From: Microbispora sp. NBC_01189
GTDB lineage: Bacteria; Actinomycetota; Actinomycetes; Streptosporangiales; Streptosporangiaceae
Direction: 5' to 3'
Assembly: GCF_036010665.1 (NCBI RefSeq)
Contig: NZ_CP108581.1
Location: forward strand, 5,451,501-5,515,500
DNA length: 64,000 bases
Shown one piece after another: positions 33,444 to 42,860 of the stretch. The notes under the pieces are model-generated. The model was not told the DNA's origin, made no database searches, and was given only the letters and a program-made list of their open reading frames with translations. The position numbers and the translations under genes are program-made. The stretch's first letter is position 1. Each line of letters starts with the position of its first letter.

Positions 33444-34991
33444 ATGTCAGGGATCGAGGTGGGGATGCAGAACGTGCCCGTGCCGGGAGACGAGGAACCC
33501 GGTCCGCGGCCCGGCGGACCGACCCCGGGGACTGAGACGGCACCGTTGTGGGGTCTGGCCGGCCCGGACGACGCCGGCGGCAGCGATGCCGCGGCGTACG
33601 GCCCGCCCGGCGGCGACCTCGGCATGCCAGGAGACGGATTGGACACGGCCGGCGACCCGTACGGTCCGAAGGAGATTTCGCCGGACGGGTTCGGCCAGAC
33701 CGAGGTGATCGGCGCCGTTCCCGGTGCGGGCGGCGGCCCGTACGGTCCCGGCGTGGCGGACGACCCGTACGGGGTCGCGGGCCTGCCCGACGACGACCCC
33801 GGCGTTCCGGCCGACGTTCCGGCCGACCTGCCTCCCGGCGTTCCGGCCGAGGTGCTCGCCGACCTGCCTCCCGTCTCGTCCGACGCCGTGGTCGAGGTGG
33901 TCGAGGAGGTTCCGGGTGACGTGCCACTCGACGCACCCGCCGGCCCGGCGGCGCCGGAGGGGCCCTCGGAGCCCCGCGCGGCGAGGGGGACGACGATCGC
34001 CCTCGTGGCGGCGCTCGTGACGGTGGTCGTGATGTCCGGAGTCCTCGGGGCGGTCGCCGTGCTGATGACCCGCAATCCGGACGCGCCGCCGCTCAAGCAG
34101 ACGCCCGTCCACACGTTGAGCGTCCCCGTGCACTTCGCCCCGGTCACCGGAGTGCGGCCCGCGCCCTGCGAGGGGACCGACGCGATTCCGGACGACAAGG
34201 GGACCACCTGCTACCTGCTCGACCCGGGGGTCACGGTCAAGACCGTGCAGAAGATCGAGGAGGTGCCCGACAATGACGGCACCTATTCGGTCCGGCTCGT
34301 GCTGTCGCCGTCGAGCCGGGAGGAGATCGCCCAGCTCACCCGGGACACCGTCAAGCAGCAGCTCGCCGTCGTGGTGGGGGAGAAGGTCGTCGCGGCGCCC
34401 CGCGTCGCCCAGGAGATCACCCAGGACAGCCTCGGCATCGCGGGCTTCGACAAGGCGCAGGCCGACGCGATCATCGGCCTGCTGACCGGAGGATCGGCCC
34501 CCGCGGGCCAGCAGCCGGAGTCCCCTCCCGGCGCCGGTCAGCCGGACGGGACCCAGCAGGGCGGGACCCAGCCAGGCGGCACTCAGCCGGACGGAACCCA
34601 GCAGGGCGGCACGCAACCTGGTGGAACCCAGCCGGATGGAACCCAGCAGGGCGGCACGCAACAGGGCGGGACCCAGCCGGGCCTCGACCAGTCCGGCACG
34701 AACCAGAACGCCCCCCAGCCCGGCTCGACCCCGCCCGGCGTCTCCCAGCAGAACGGCGGTCAGGGCACGATCAGCTCCGGCTCGGGGACGGGCGCCGCCC
34801 AGCCCGGTGCCACGCAGGCCACGCTCACCTCCGGCGGCGCGGCCGGAGGGAACGACGTCCGGTACGCATCGTGCAAGGAGGCGAAGGCCCACGGCGCCGG
34901 GCCGTACACGAAGGGCCGCCACCCCGAGTACTACTGGTACGTCGACGTGGACCACGACGGCGTCGCCTGCGACCCCGACGACATGGTCTGA
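33444..34991 (+). CDS. Membrane protein with SecD-like head domain, Gly/Thr/Gln repeats and excalibur domain
   Basis: A 515-residue protein. Residues 1-185 are acidic and Pro/Gly-rich and cytoplasmic. A transmembrane helix lies near 190-212. Residues about 235-350 resemble the SecDF P1-head subdomain (YLLDPGVTV, YSVRLVLSPSSREEIAQLT, KVVAAPRVAQEI, IAGFDKAQADAII). A repeat tract of GGTQP/DGTQQ units follows (about 368-412). The C terminus is an excalibur calcium-binding domain (VRYASCKEAKAHG, then DVDHDGVACD). The ATG follows TAGGCT (33429-33434) by 9 nt, probably leaderless or nearly so. The role is unknown; a surface-displayed protein is likely. Confidence 0.8.
   Translation: MSGIEVGMQNVPVPGDEEPGPRPGGPTPGTETAPLWGLAGPDDAGGSDAAAYGPPGGDLGMPGDGLDTAGDPYGPKEISPDGFGQTEVIGAVPGAGGGPYGPGVADDPYGVAGLPDDDPGVPADVPADLPPGVPAEVLADLPPVSSDAVVEVVEEVPGDVPLDAPAGPAAPEGPSEPRAARGTTIALVAALVTVVVMSGVLGAVAVLMTRNPDAPPLKQTPVHTLSVPVHFAPVTGVRPAPCEGTDAIPDDKGTTCYLLDPGVTVKTVQKIEEVPDNDGTYSVRLVLSPSSREEIAQLTRDTVKQQLAVVVGEKVVAAPRVAQEITQDSLGIAGFDKAQADAIIGLLTGGSAPAGQQPESPPGAGQPDGTQQGGTQPGGTQPDGTQQGGTQPGGTQPDGTQQGGTQQGGTQPGLDQSGTNQNAPQPGSTPPGVSQQNGGQGTISSGSGTGAAQPGATQATLTSGGAAGGNDVRYASCKEAKAHGAGPYTKGRHPEYYWYVDVDHDGVACDPDDMV
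34541..34682. repeat. 15-bp tandem repeat array encoding GGTQP/DGTQQ
   Basis: About nine degenerate 15-bp units of form GGNACNCAGCMGGRN encode a Gly-Thr-Gln-rich extracellular stalk. Third-position differences show it is not all recent, though neighbouring copies are close enough for slippage. Confidence 0.8.
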
Positions 34992-35063
34992 CCTCCATCG
35001 GGCGGCCCGGCGTGCAAGCGGTGGGCAATCGGGGTGCAAGCACGGTCCGGTAGCGTGCGGGGC

Positions 35064-35750
35064 GTGTCAGCACCATGGTTGCGAGGCGTGGCCGGTTCGG
35101 CCGCGGCCGCCGCGTTGCTTCTCCCCGCCGCTCCGGCCCTCGCGCAGTCCGCGCAGTCCGCTCAGGCCCTGGCCCCATCCGCCGTACAGGCGGCGTCCGC
35201 GCGGGTCAGGCCCGCGCCCGCGACGGTCGCCAGGAGACTCTTCGACGCCTGGCTGCGCCGGGACCGCCACGCGGCCTCCCGGGTCGCCACCGCCGGCGCG
35301 GTCTCCACGATCTTCGCCTACCCTTTCCGTGCCCCGGACCGGTTCGCCGGCTGCACCGGAGGGCGCGACTGCCGGTTCGTCCACACCAGCGTGAACGTCC
35401 CGGGCGGGCTCGACGGCATCCTGATGGTCGTCTCGGGCTCCAAGGTCGTGAAGGTGTACGAGTCCCGCCACCTCGTCACGCCGTCCGCCGCCGCCACGCG
35501 CCTGTTCCAGGCGTGGCGCGCGGGCGACCGCTACCGGGGTCTGGAGGCCGCCACGAACAAGGCCGTCGCCACGCTGTTCCGGAACACGTTCGACCCCAAG
35601 GGGGTGGCCTACATGTTCCAGGGCTGCAACCGCGACGCGAAGGGCTACAGCTGCGCCTACTCCTACGAGGGCGGCGCCATGTTCATGCGGGTCGGCGGCT
35701 CGAAGGCCCGCGGCTACGAGGTGACCTCCATCGGCTACATCGCCGACTGA
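35064..35750 (+). CDS. Secreted protein with two tandem homologous domains
   Basis: A 228-residue exported protein: signal peptide (about 1-28, ending PALA), then two copies of one domain of about 75 residues. Copy 1 reads ATVARRLFDAWLRRDRHAA; copy 2 reads SAAATRLFQAWRAGDRYRG. Each continues with a helix, a V-x-T-I/L-F turn and a Cys-x-G/R segment (GCTGGRDC; GCNRDAKGYSC), so one disulfide per domain is likely. The pattern resembles a small NTF2-like or cystatin-like fold, but no named family is claimed. GTG follows TAGCGT (35051-35056) by 7 nt, a likely leaderless start. It is convergent with the xanthine dehydrogenase gene. Confidence 0.72.
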   Translation: MSAPWLRGVAGSAAAAALLLPAAPALAQSAQSAQALAPSAVQAASARVRPAPATVARRLFDAWLRRDRHAASRVATAGAVSTIFAYPFRAPDRFAGCTGGRDCRFVHTSVNVPGGLDGILMVVSGSKVVKVYESRHLVTPSAAATRLFQAWRAGDRYRGLEAATNKAVATLFRNTFDPKGVAYMFQGCNRDAKGYSCAYSYEGGAMFMRVGGSKARGYEVTSIGYIAD

Positions 35751-35765
35751 GCCCGCGAGCCGCGG

Positions 35766-38102
35766 TCACACGAGGGCGATGTCCTCGGGCCGGATCGGCA
35801 CGCGGGGGAGATCCAGCCCCGTCGCGGCCCTGACGGCGGCGGCCACGGCCGGGGTCGACGACAGCGTGGGCGGCTCGCCCGCCCCGCGCAGCCCGTACGG
35901 CGCGTGCGGGTCGGGGTTCTCCAGGATCGACAGCCGCATCGGCGGCATGTCGAGGATCGTGGGGATCAGGTAGTCGGTGAACGAGGGGTTGAGCACCCTG
36001 CCCTCCCTGACCTGGATCTCCTCCATCAGCGCGAGCCCCAGGCCCTGCGCCGAGCCGCCGTGGATCTGCCCTTCGAGGGCGAGCGGGTTGAGGATCCTCC
36101 CCACGTCCTGCACGGCGGCGAGCTCGACCACCCTGACCAGGCCGAGGTCCACGTCCACGTCGACCACCGCGCGGTGCACGCACAGCGCGAGCTGGGTGTG
36201 GGAGTTCCCCTGGCCGGTGACCGGGTCCATCGGGAAGGTCGGCCGGTGGCGGAACTCCCGGGTCTCCTCCACCGGCCCGCACCGCTCCAGCACCTCCACG
36301 AGCGACAGCTCCGGATGCGCGGCGCGCAGCGCGCCGAGGCGTTCCCGGACCGCCACGCAGGCGGCCCGGACGGCCCCGCCCGTGACGTACGACTGGCGGG
36401 AGGCCGACGACGACCCCGCTGAGCCGACCCCGGTGTCCGCCGGGGCGACGGTGACCCGTTCGACGCCCAGTTCCGTACGGGCGATCTGGGCCTGCACGGT
36501 GACGAGGCCCTGGCCCACCTCGGCGGCGGCGGTGCGCACGAGCACGTGCGGCTCGCCGCCGGCGGCCTCGACCCGCACCCGCGCCGTCGAGTAGTCGTCG
36601 AAGCCCTCGGAGAAGCAGATGTTCTTGATGCCGACGCCGTAGCCCACGCCCCGCCGCACGCCCTCGCCACGCGTCGCCTGGGCCACGCCGCCCGGCAGCA
36701 GGCGCAGGTCGGGCCCGGCGGCGTCCATCCCAGTGCCCGCCGGGTCCGTGAACGGCGCACCCGTGGTCGGCGCATCCGGGGGCAGCGGCATCGCGGCCAG
36801 TTCGGTGAGCATCTCCGCGAGCGGCGCGGGGCTGTCGATCAGCTGCCCGGTGGCCAGCCGCGACCCCTGCGACACCGCGTTGCGGACCCGGATCTCCACC
36901 GGGCACAGACCGCAGGCCGCCGCGAGCCGGTCCATCTGCGACTCGTACGCGTAACAGGCCTGCACCGCCCCGAACCCGCGCATCGCGCCGCAGGGCGGAT
37001 TGTTGGTGTAGACGCCGTACGCGTCGATCCAGACGTTGTCCACCTCGTACGGCCCGACGCCGAGGGAGGCGGCGTTGCCGACCACGGCGAGCGTGGAGGA
37101 GCAGTAGGCCCCGCCGTCGAGCAGGATCTCGGCCCGCACGTAGACGAGCCGCCCGTCGGCCGTCGCGCCGTGCTCGTACCGCATCCGGGCGGGATGCCGG
37201 TGGACGTGGCCGAAGAACGACTCCTCGCGGCCGTACACCATCTTGACAGGGCGGCCCGTCCGCAGCGCCAGCATCGAGGCGTGGACCTGCATCGACAGGT
37301 CCTCCCTCGCGCCGAACGCGCCGCCGACCCCGGCGAGCGCCAGGCGCACCTTCTCCGGTGGCAGGCCGAGGCACGGCGCGACCTGCCCCTGGTCGACGTG
37401 CAGCCACTGCGTGGCGACGAACAGGTCCACCCCGCCGTCCTCGGCGGGCACGGCGAGGCCCGACTCCGGCCCGAGGAACGCCTGGTCCTGCATGCCGACC
37501 TCGTACTCGCCGGTGACGACCACCTCGGCCGCGAAGGTGCTCCCCACCCTGACCGGCTGGTGCCGTACGAGGTTGCCCCCGGGGTGGACGGCCGGGCAGG
37601 ACGGGTCAAAGGCGGCCCGGCGGGGGTCGGTGACGGCCGGCCGCACCTCGTAGTCCACGACGATCGCGGCGGCGGCGCGGCGCGCGGTCTCCGGATGGTC
37701 GGCGGCCACGATCGCCACCGGCTCGCCCTGATAGCGGACCTGGTCGACCGCCAGCACCGGCTGGTCCCGGTGCTCCAGCCCGTAGAACCTCTCGCCGGGG
37801 ACGTCCTCGTGGCTCAGCACGGCGAACACGCCGGGCATCGCGAGGGCAGGGCCGACGTCGATCGAACGGATCCACGCCGACGGGTGCGGGCTGCGCAGGG
37901 TGGCGCCCCAGAGCATGCCCTCCAGCCACAGGTCCGAGGAGTAGGCGAACTCCCCGCTCACCTTCAGCCTGCCGTCCGGGCGCGGCACGCTCTCGCCGAT
38001 CCCCGAGGGCCTCCCGGAGGGCCGCTGTGTGTCCGTCGTCGATGGCCGCGTCACTCTCGTAGTACAGCAACCCGGCCGGGCCGGGCCTATCGGCGTGGTC
38101 AT
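35766..38102 (-). CDS. Xanthine dehydrogenase family molybdopterin-binding subunit
   Basis: A 778-residue large subunit of the xanthine oxidase family (pucD/XdhD type). The a/b-hammerhead domain (RPDGRLKVSGEFAYSSDLW) is N-terminal. Molybdopterin-binding motifs follow: GVGGAFGAREDLSMQ, NPPCGAMRGFGAVQ and the late YGLRGAGEPPTLSS, whose Glu is the catalytic base. The ATG (38102) was chosen because about 30 residues precede the hammerhead, as in relatives. The FAD and 2Fe-2S subunits are not adjacent. It is divergent from a PucR regulator, which points to purine catabolism (hypoxanthine/xanthine to urate). Confidence 0.9.
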   Translation of the reverse strand: MTTPIGPARPGCCTTRVTRPSTTDTQRPSGRPSGIGESVPRPDGRLKVSGEFAYSSDLWLEGMLWGATLRSPHPSAWIRSIDVGPALAMPGVFAVLSHEDVPGERFYGLEHRDQPVLAVDQVRYQGEPVAIVAADHPETARRAAAAIVVDYEVRPAVTDPRRAAFDPSCPAVHPGGNLVRHQPVRVGSTFAAEVVVTGEYEVGMQDQAFLGPESGLAVPAEDGGVDLFVATQWLHVDQGQVAPCLGLPPEKVRLALAGVGGAFGAREDLSMQVHASMLALRTGRPVKMVYGREESFFGHVHRHPARMRYEHGATADGRLVYVRAEILLDGGAYCSSTLAVVGNAASLGVGPYEVDNVWIDAYGVYTNNPPCGAMRGFGAVQACYAYESQMDRLAAACGLCPVEIRVRNAVSQGSRLATGQLIDSPAPLAEMLTELAAMPLPPDAPTTGAPFTDPAGTGMDAAGPDLRLLPGGVAQATRGEGVRRGVGYGVGIKNICFSEGFDDYSTARVRVEAAGGEPHVLVRTAAAEVGQGLVTVQAQIARTELGVERVTVAPADTGVGSAGSSSASRQSYVTGGAVRAACVAVRERLGALRAAHPELSLVEVLERCGPVEETREFRHRPTFPMDPVTGQGNSHTQLALCVHRAVVDVDVDLGLVRVVELAAVQDVGRILNPLALEGQIHGGSAQGLGLALMEEIQVREGRVLNPSFTDYLIPTILDMPPMRLSILENPDPHAPYGLRGAGEPPTLSSTPAVAAAVRAATGLDLPRVPIRPEDIALV

Positions 38103-38162
38103 GGGAAACGGCATGGCGGGCGGGGTCGATGCTTGTACATACCTCCAAATAGGCTGTCGGTC

Positions 38163-39686
38163 GTGCTGCTGCGTGATCTGCTCTCCGCTCCGGAGCTGCG
38201 GCTCGTCCTGCTGACGGGCGACGAGACGCCGGACCGTGAGATCAGCGGGGTGCTCATCACCGACCTGCCCGACCCCCGGCGCTACCTGTCGGGCGGCGAG
38301 CTGGTGCTGACCGGCCTCATGTGGCGGCGGTCTCCCGGCGACTCCGCGCGGTTCGTGGCCGCCCTGGCCGAGGCGGGGGTGGCCGCGATCGGCGCGGGCG
38401 ACGCGCGGCTCGGCATGGTGCCCGACGACCTGGTGGCGGCCTGCCGGGAACACGGCCTGCCACTGCTGGAGGTGCCCGTCGAGGTGTCGTTCGGCGCCGT
38501 CACCGACTTCGTGGGCTGGCGCGTCGCCGCCGTACAGGCGGGTGACCTGCGCGGCGCTCTCGGGCGGCACCGGAGGATCGTCGCGGCCGTGGCCGAGGGA
38601 GCGGGGCTGGGGGAGCTGTTCGCCCTCGTGGAGACCGAGCTCGGCGTCACGGCCGCCGTGGTGTCCGCCTGCGGCTCGGTCGTCGCGGGGGCGCTGCCCG
38701 AGGACCAGGCCGTACGGCTGGCCCGCGACTACCTGGCCGCCGTCCGCCTGCCCATGGTGGTGGACCGCGGCGGGCCGTTCACGCTGTTCGCCGTGGACCG
38801 CGCGCACCGGGCCGCCGGCTGGGCCCTCGTGTGCCGGGGGGAGATCGACGCGGAGATCGGCTTCGAGCTGGCGGCGTGCGTCGCGCTGGAGCGCACCCGG
38901 GCCGAGGCGGGCCGGCGGGTGGAGCGGCGGCTGGCCGAACAGCTGATCGCCCTGGCCTGCTCGGGAGGGGAGCCCACGGAGCTGTCGGCGCGGCTGCGGA
39001 CCTGCGGCGTCGACCCGGCGGAGCCGTACGCCGTGGTCGCCGCGGCGGCGAGCCGGCGCGGGGCGACCGACGGCCCCGACCCCGCCCTGCTGGGCGGCCG
39101 GATCGTGGAGGAACTGCTGGACCGGCGGGTGGTGGCGGTGGCCGGCGCCGACGCGTCGGTGACGCTGGTCCCGCTGCGCGGCGACGCGTACGGGGACGAC
39201 CGCGACGCCCTCGCGGAGCGGCTGCGCGACCGGGCGGCGGTGATCGCGGGCGGGCTGCCGGCGCTCACGGTGTCGATGGGAGTGAGCGGGGCGCTGACCG
39301 GCCCGCAGGCCATCCGGGGCGGGGTGGAGGAGGCGGGCCACGCCCGGCGGCTGGCCGAGGCGCGCGGCGGGGGAGTCGTCACCGGCGACGAGATCTACAC
39401 GCACGCGCTGCTGCTGGCGACCGCGCCGGGCGACGTGCGGTCGTCTTTCGCCGAACGGCTGCTCGGGCCGCTGTTCGACTACGACCGCCGGCACGGCGCC
39501 GACCTGGTGCGCACGCTCGGCGCGTTCCTCGACTGCACCGGTTCGTGGAACGCCTGCGCCGAGCGCCTGCACGTCCACGTCAACACGGTGCGCTACCGGA
39601 TCAGGAGGGTCGAGGAGCTGACCGGCAGGGACCTTTCGTCCATGGCCGACCGCGTCGACCTCTTCCTCGCCCTGCGCGCCGGTTAG
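38163..39686 (+). CDS. PucR-family purine catabolism regulator
   Basis: A 507-residue regulator. An N-terminal PucR domain (about 1-125: LLRDLLSAPELRLVLLTGDE, ISGVLITDLPDP, GGELVLTGLMW) precedes a GGDEF-like/CdaR middle and a C-terminal PucR HTH (LGAFLDCTGSWNACAERLHVHVNTVRYRIRRVEELTG). PucR-type proteins sense purine breakdown intermediates and control xanthine dehydrogenase, which is divergently encoded 60 bp away. GTG lies 7 nt after TAGGCT (38150-38155), suggesting a leaderless transcript. Confidence 0.9.
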   Translation: MLLRDLLSAPELRLVLLTGDETPDREISGVLITDLPDPRRYLSGGELVLTGLMWRRSPGDSARFVAALAEAGVAAIGAGDARLGMVPDDLVAACREHGLPLLEVPVEVSFGAVTDFVGWRVAAVQAGDLRGALGRHRRIVAAVAEGAGLGELFALVETELGVTAAVVSACGSVVAGALPEDQAVRLARDYLAAVRLPMVVDRGGPFTLFAVDRAHRAAGWALVCRGEIDAEIGFELAACVALERTRAEAGRRVERRLAEQLIALACSGGEPTELSARLRTCGVDPAEPYAVVAAAASRRGATDGPDPALLGGRIVEELLDRRVVAVAGADASVTLVPLRGDAYGDDRDALAERLRDRAAVIAGGLPALTVSMGVSGALTGPQAIRGGVEEAGHARRLAEARGGGVVTGDEIYTHALLLATAPGDVRSSFAERLLGPLFDYDRRHGADLVRTLGAFLDCTGSWNACAERLHVHVNTVRYRIRRVEELTGRDLSSMADRVDLFLALRAG

Positions 39687-39698
39687 CCCCCGCCGCCC

Positions 39699-42641
39699 TC
39701 AGTGGCTCAGCGCCTCCTCCGCGGAGTTCGGCGGCGAGACCTCCACCCCGGGGAACGCCTCCCCGATCTCGCGCAGCTCGTCCTCCGCCAGGCGGCATAG
39801 ATGCTCGTCCCCGGACCGCTGCCCGATGGCCAGGGACTCCCGCACGCAGGCCAGGGCAGGTTCAGGCGCGCCCAGCAGGCGGTGCGCCCGCGCGAGCACG
39901 CAGAGCATATTGCCGGCGCGTCCTCGCTGTCCGGTCTCCGCAGCCAGGCGCAGGCCGCGTTCCAGGTAGTCCCTGGCGGTCCACGGATCGCCTTGGTCCA
40001 GACACACCTCGGCGAGGAAAAGCAGGCTGTTGGACTCGTGGTGCTGGTCCCCGGCCACTCGCGCGAGTCTGAGCGCCTGTTCGAGCAGGTCCATCGCCCC
40101 GGCTGTGTCGCCCAGACCTCGGCGTGCGCTACCCGCCATGAGCAGGGAGTGCCGTTCTCCGACTGCGGACCCGATCTCCCGGGCTATGGCGTTCTGGACC
40201 TCGGCACTCCTGGAAGCCTCCGCGTACCTGCCGGCGTCGAGGTGAGCCACACTCAGGTTGCCCAGGGCGCGCATCTCGCCGAACCGGTCCCGCAGAGCGC
40301 GCCGGAGTTCGAGCTCGGCCTCCTGATACTGCATCGCCTCCTCCGGCCGTCCGAGGTTCGCGAGCGCCGTGGCGATCTGGCCAAATGCCAGAGCCTGTAT
40401 CTCCGAATCACCGGCGCGTCTCCCGAGGAGGAGCGCCTGATGGCTCAGATCGAGTTTCTCGCGGTAACGCACTTCGCGGGTGAGCTGCCAGTACAGGGCG
40501 AACCCGGCATAAGCCCCCAGGCAAGCGATCTCGTCGTCCTCGCTCGCCATCGCCTGTGCTGCGACGGAGATCACATGTGCCAGCTCCTTGCCCAGCCAGC
40601 CCCTGGCCTCGGCCGAACTGCCCAGTGCGAGTGGGCGCTGCGGCACGTCGGGCCAGGGAAAATGCACGCGGTGGGGATCGATCAGGGCGCTGGCGTGACG
40701 TGAGGTCGCGCCGTAGAGGCCGAGCGCCCGCATGAGCGCGTCCTTGCGCGCCTGCGGCGTAAGATGCGTGTCCGCGAGTTCGATCGTGAAGAGCCGCACG
40801 AGGTCGTGCGGCTGGTAGCGGCCGGCTTCGCCGGTCTCCAGCAGATGCGCCCGCGCGAGGCGGTCGAGGGCGCGCTCGGCGGCGTCGGCGGGCTCGCCGA
40901 CGAGGGCGGCCACCACGTCGGCGGTCACGCTGGCCACGTGCAGGACGCCGAGGTGACACAGCGTCCGCGCAGCGAGGCGATCGAGCGCGCCGCCGCGGGC
41001 GAGCCCTTCGTAGCTCAGCTCCAGGCTGGAGCGCACGGCGATCTGGCCCGACTCCAGCTCGTGCAGCGTGCGCCGCCGGTCCTCCAGCCTCCCTCCGAGG
41101 TCCCGTACGCTCCAGTCCGGCCGCTCGCCGAGCCGGGCGGCGGCCAGACGCAGGGCGAGCGGCAGTCCGCCGCACAGCTCGACCAGATGGGATGCGGCGG
41201 CCGGATCGTCCGAGATCCGCTCCGCTCCGACGAGCTTCGACAGAACGGTGACCCCCTCGGACCGCCGCATCCTGCGGAGGACGAGCCGGACGCAGTCGTC
41301 GGCCACGGCGAAGGACTCCCGGCTCGTGATGAGCACGGTGTTGCCCGACGGCAGGTCCAGCAGGGAGCGGACCTGCTCCGGCCCGGACGCGTCGTCGAGC
41401 AGGATGAGGGTCCTGCGGCCGTCCAGCCGGTCGCGCAGCACGGCGGCGGCCTCGTCCTCTTCGGTCGGTACGGCCTTGCCCTCCAGCCCGAGCGCCCGCA
41501 GCAGCCTGCCGAGCACGCCGATGGGCTCCAGGCGCTCCACTCCCGGCGTCGCTCCCAGGAGGTTCACGTAGAGCTGGCCGTCGGGGAACGCGTGGGCCGC
41601 GGTGTGCGCGGCCTGGACGGCCAGGGCGGACTTGCCCGTTCCGGGGGCGCCGGTGATCGCGACCACGGACTGCGGGACGCTGCCGTCCCAGGGAGTGAGC
41701 AGCGACCGCAGGCGGACCAGCTCCTCGACCCGGCCCACGAAGCCGGTGGCCGCTCGCGGCAGCTGACGCGGCGGCCGGGACTGCGCGCCGTCGGCGGTCG
41801 TCTCGCTCCGCGCCGGGTCAGTCGTCTCCCTCTGCGCCAGGTCCAGGGAGGGGTCGGCCCGCAGGATCAGCTCGTACCGCTCCCGCAGGGCCTCGCCGGG
41901 ATCCACACCGAGCCGCTCGGCGAGCAGCCGCTTGACGTCCAGGTAGGTGTCGAGCGCGTCGGCCTGCCTGCCCGAGCGATAGAGCGCCAGCATGAGCAGG
42001 TCACGCGTCCGCTCCCGCAGGGGGGCCTCCGCGACCAGCTCGGTGAGAGTGGTCGCGGCCTCCTGGTGCAGTTCCAGGTCGAGCAGCGCGCCGGCCCGGT
42101 CCTCCAAAGCCGTCAGCCGCAACTCGTCCAGCCGGACGCGCTCTGCCTCGGCGAAGGGGCCGGGGACGCCGCAGAGGGCGGGCCCCGACCAGCACTCGGT
42201 GGCGGCCTCCAGAGCGCGCAGGACCCCGCGCGGATCCCCTGTGGTCTGGAGCCGCCGGGCCTCGGCCAGATGGCGTTCAAAGTCGCCGACGTCCGCTTCC
42301 ACCGCGCCGCGCTCCAGCACATAGCCCCGCGACCGGGAGATCAGGGTGCTGTAGGGGCCGCGTCGGCCCGGCGCCGTCTCCAGCACCCGCCGGAGACCGG
42401 CGATGTAGGTGTAGATGCTCTGCTCGGCGGTGTTCGGCGGGCGATCCCCCCAGAGCCCGCCGATCAGTGTGTCCTTCGTGATGATCCGCCCCGCGCGGAC
42501 GGCGAGGACGCACAGGGCCGCACGCTGCAACGGCGGTCCGAGGTCGACGGTCCGGCCCTCACGCCACGCCGCCACAGGCCCCAGCAGTTGCAGGCGATAC
42601 GGTGAGCGCTGCGACGTCCCGTGCTCTTTCGCGTTATCCAT
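39699..42641 (-). CDS. AfsR/SARP-family regulator with NB-ARC and TPR domains
   Basis: A 980-residue regulator. Residues about 15-100 are an OmpR-type winged helix (LQLLGPVAAWREGRTVDLGPPLQRAAL, SIYTYIAGLRRVLE). Residues 105-255 are the BTAD domain (GDFERHLAEARRLQ, LYRSGRQADALDTYLDVKRLLAERLG). An NB-ARC ATPase starts about 300 with P-loop GAPGTGKSALAVQAA, a Walker B-like TLILLDDASG and the GLPLAL motif. TPR helices run from about 640 to the end. Start MDNAKEHG (42641) was chosen for domain fit. SARPs activate secondary metabolism genes; no cluster is visible nearby. Heptamer repeats lie upstream at 42861-42878. Confidence 0.9.
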   Translation of the reverse strand: MDNAKEHGTSQRSPYRLQLLGPVAAWREGRTVDLGPPLQRAALCVLAVRAGRIITKDTLIGGLWGDRPPNTAEQSIYTYIAGLRRVLETAPGRRGPYSTLISRSRGYVLERGAVEADVGDFERHLAEARRLQTTGDPRGVLRALEAATECWSGPALCGVPGPFAEAERVRLDELRLTALEDRAGALLDLELHQEAATTLTELVAEAPLRERTRDLLMLALYRSGRQADALDTYLDVKRLLAERLGVDPGEALRERYELILRADPSLDLAQRETTDPARSETTADGAQSRPPRQLPRAATGFVGRVEELVRLRSLLTPWDGSVPQSVVAITGAPGTGKSALAVQAAHTAAHAFPDGQLYVNLLGATPGVERLEPIGVLGRLLRALGLEGKAVPTEEDEAAAVLRDRLDGRRTLILLDDASGPEQVRSLLDLPSGNTVLITSRESFAVADDCVRLVLRRMRRSEGVTVLSKLVGAERISDDPAAASHLVELCGGLPLALRLAAARLGERPDWSVRDLGGRLEDRRRTLHELESGQIAVRSSLELSYEGLARGGALDRLAARTLCHLGVLHVASVTADVVAALVGEPADAAERALDRLARAHLLETGEAGRYQPHDLVRLFTIELADTHLTPQARKDALMRALGLYGATSRHASALIDPHRVHFPWPDVPQRPLALGSSAEARGWLGKELAHVISVAAQAMASEDDEIACLGAYAGFALYWQLTREVRYREKLDLSHQALLLGRRAGDSEIQALAFGQIATALANLGRPEEAMQYQEAELELRRALRDRFGEMRALGNLSVAHLDAGRYAEASRSAEVQNAIAREIGSAVGERHSLLMAGSARRGLGDTAGAMDLLEQALRLARVAGDQHHESNSLLFLAEVCLDQGDPWTARDYLERGLRLAAETGQRGRAGNMLCVLARAHRLLGAPEPALACVRESLAIGQRSGDEHLCRLAEDELREIGEAFPGVEVSPPNSAEEALSH

Positions 42642-42860
42642 ACGTCGTCGGACTCCATAGGGTAACGACACAGACGCGATCTGTGGAAGCCTGTCAGGAT
42701 CGTTTGAAGGCGCCGGTGCACGCATGCCGGCGACCGCACTCATCGAGTCCCCCGGCGTTCCTCCACTACTAGGTGCATTACGAAGTCATCCCCGTGTCCA
42801 CCAAGACCTGACGGGTCGTAGCCCGCCACTGTGGCAGAAGTTCAAATATGCCATCACATA

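Noticed and set aside
39699..42641. Biosynthetic gene cluster suggested by the SARP regulator
   Set aside because: No polyketide, peptide synthetase, terpene or RiPP enzymes lie nearby; neighbours are housekeeping or regulatory.
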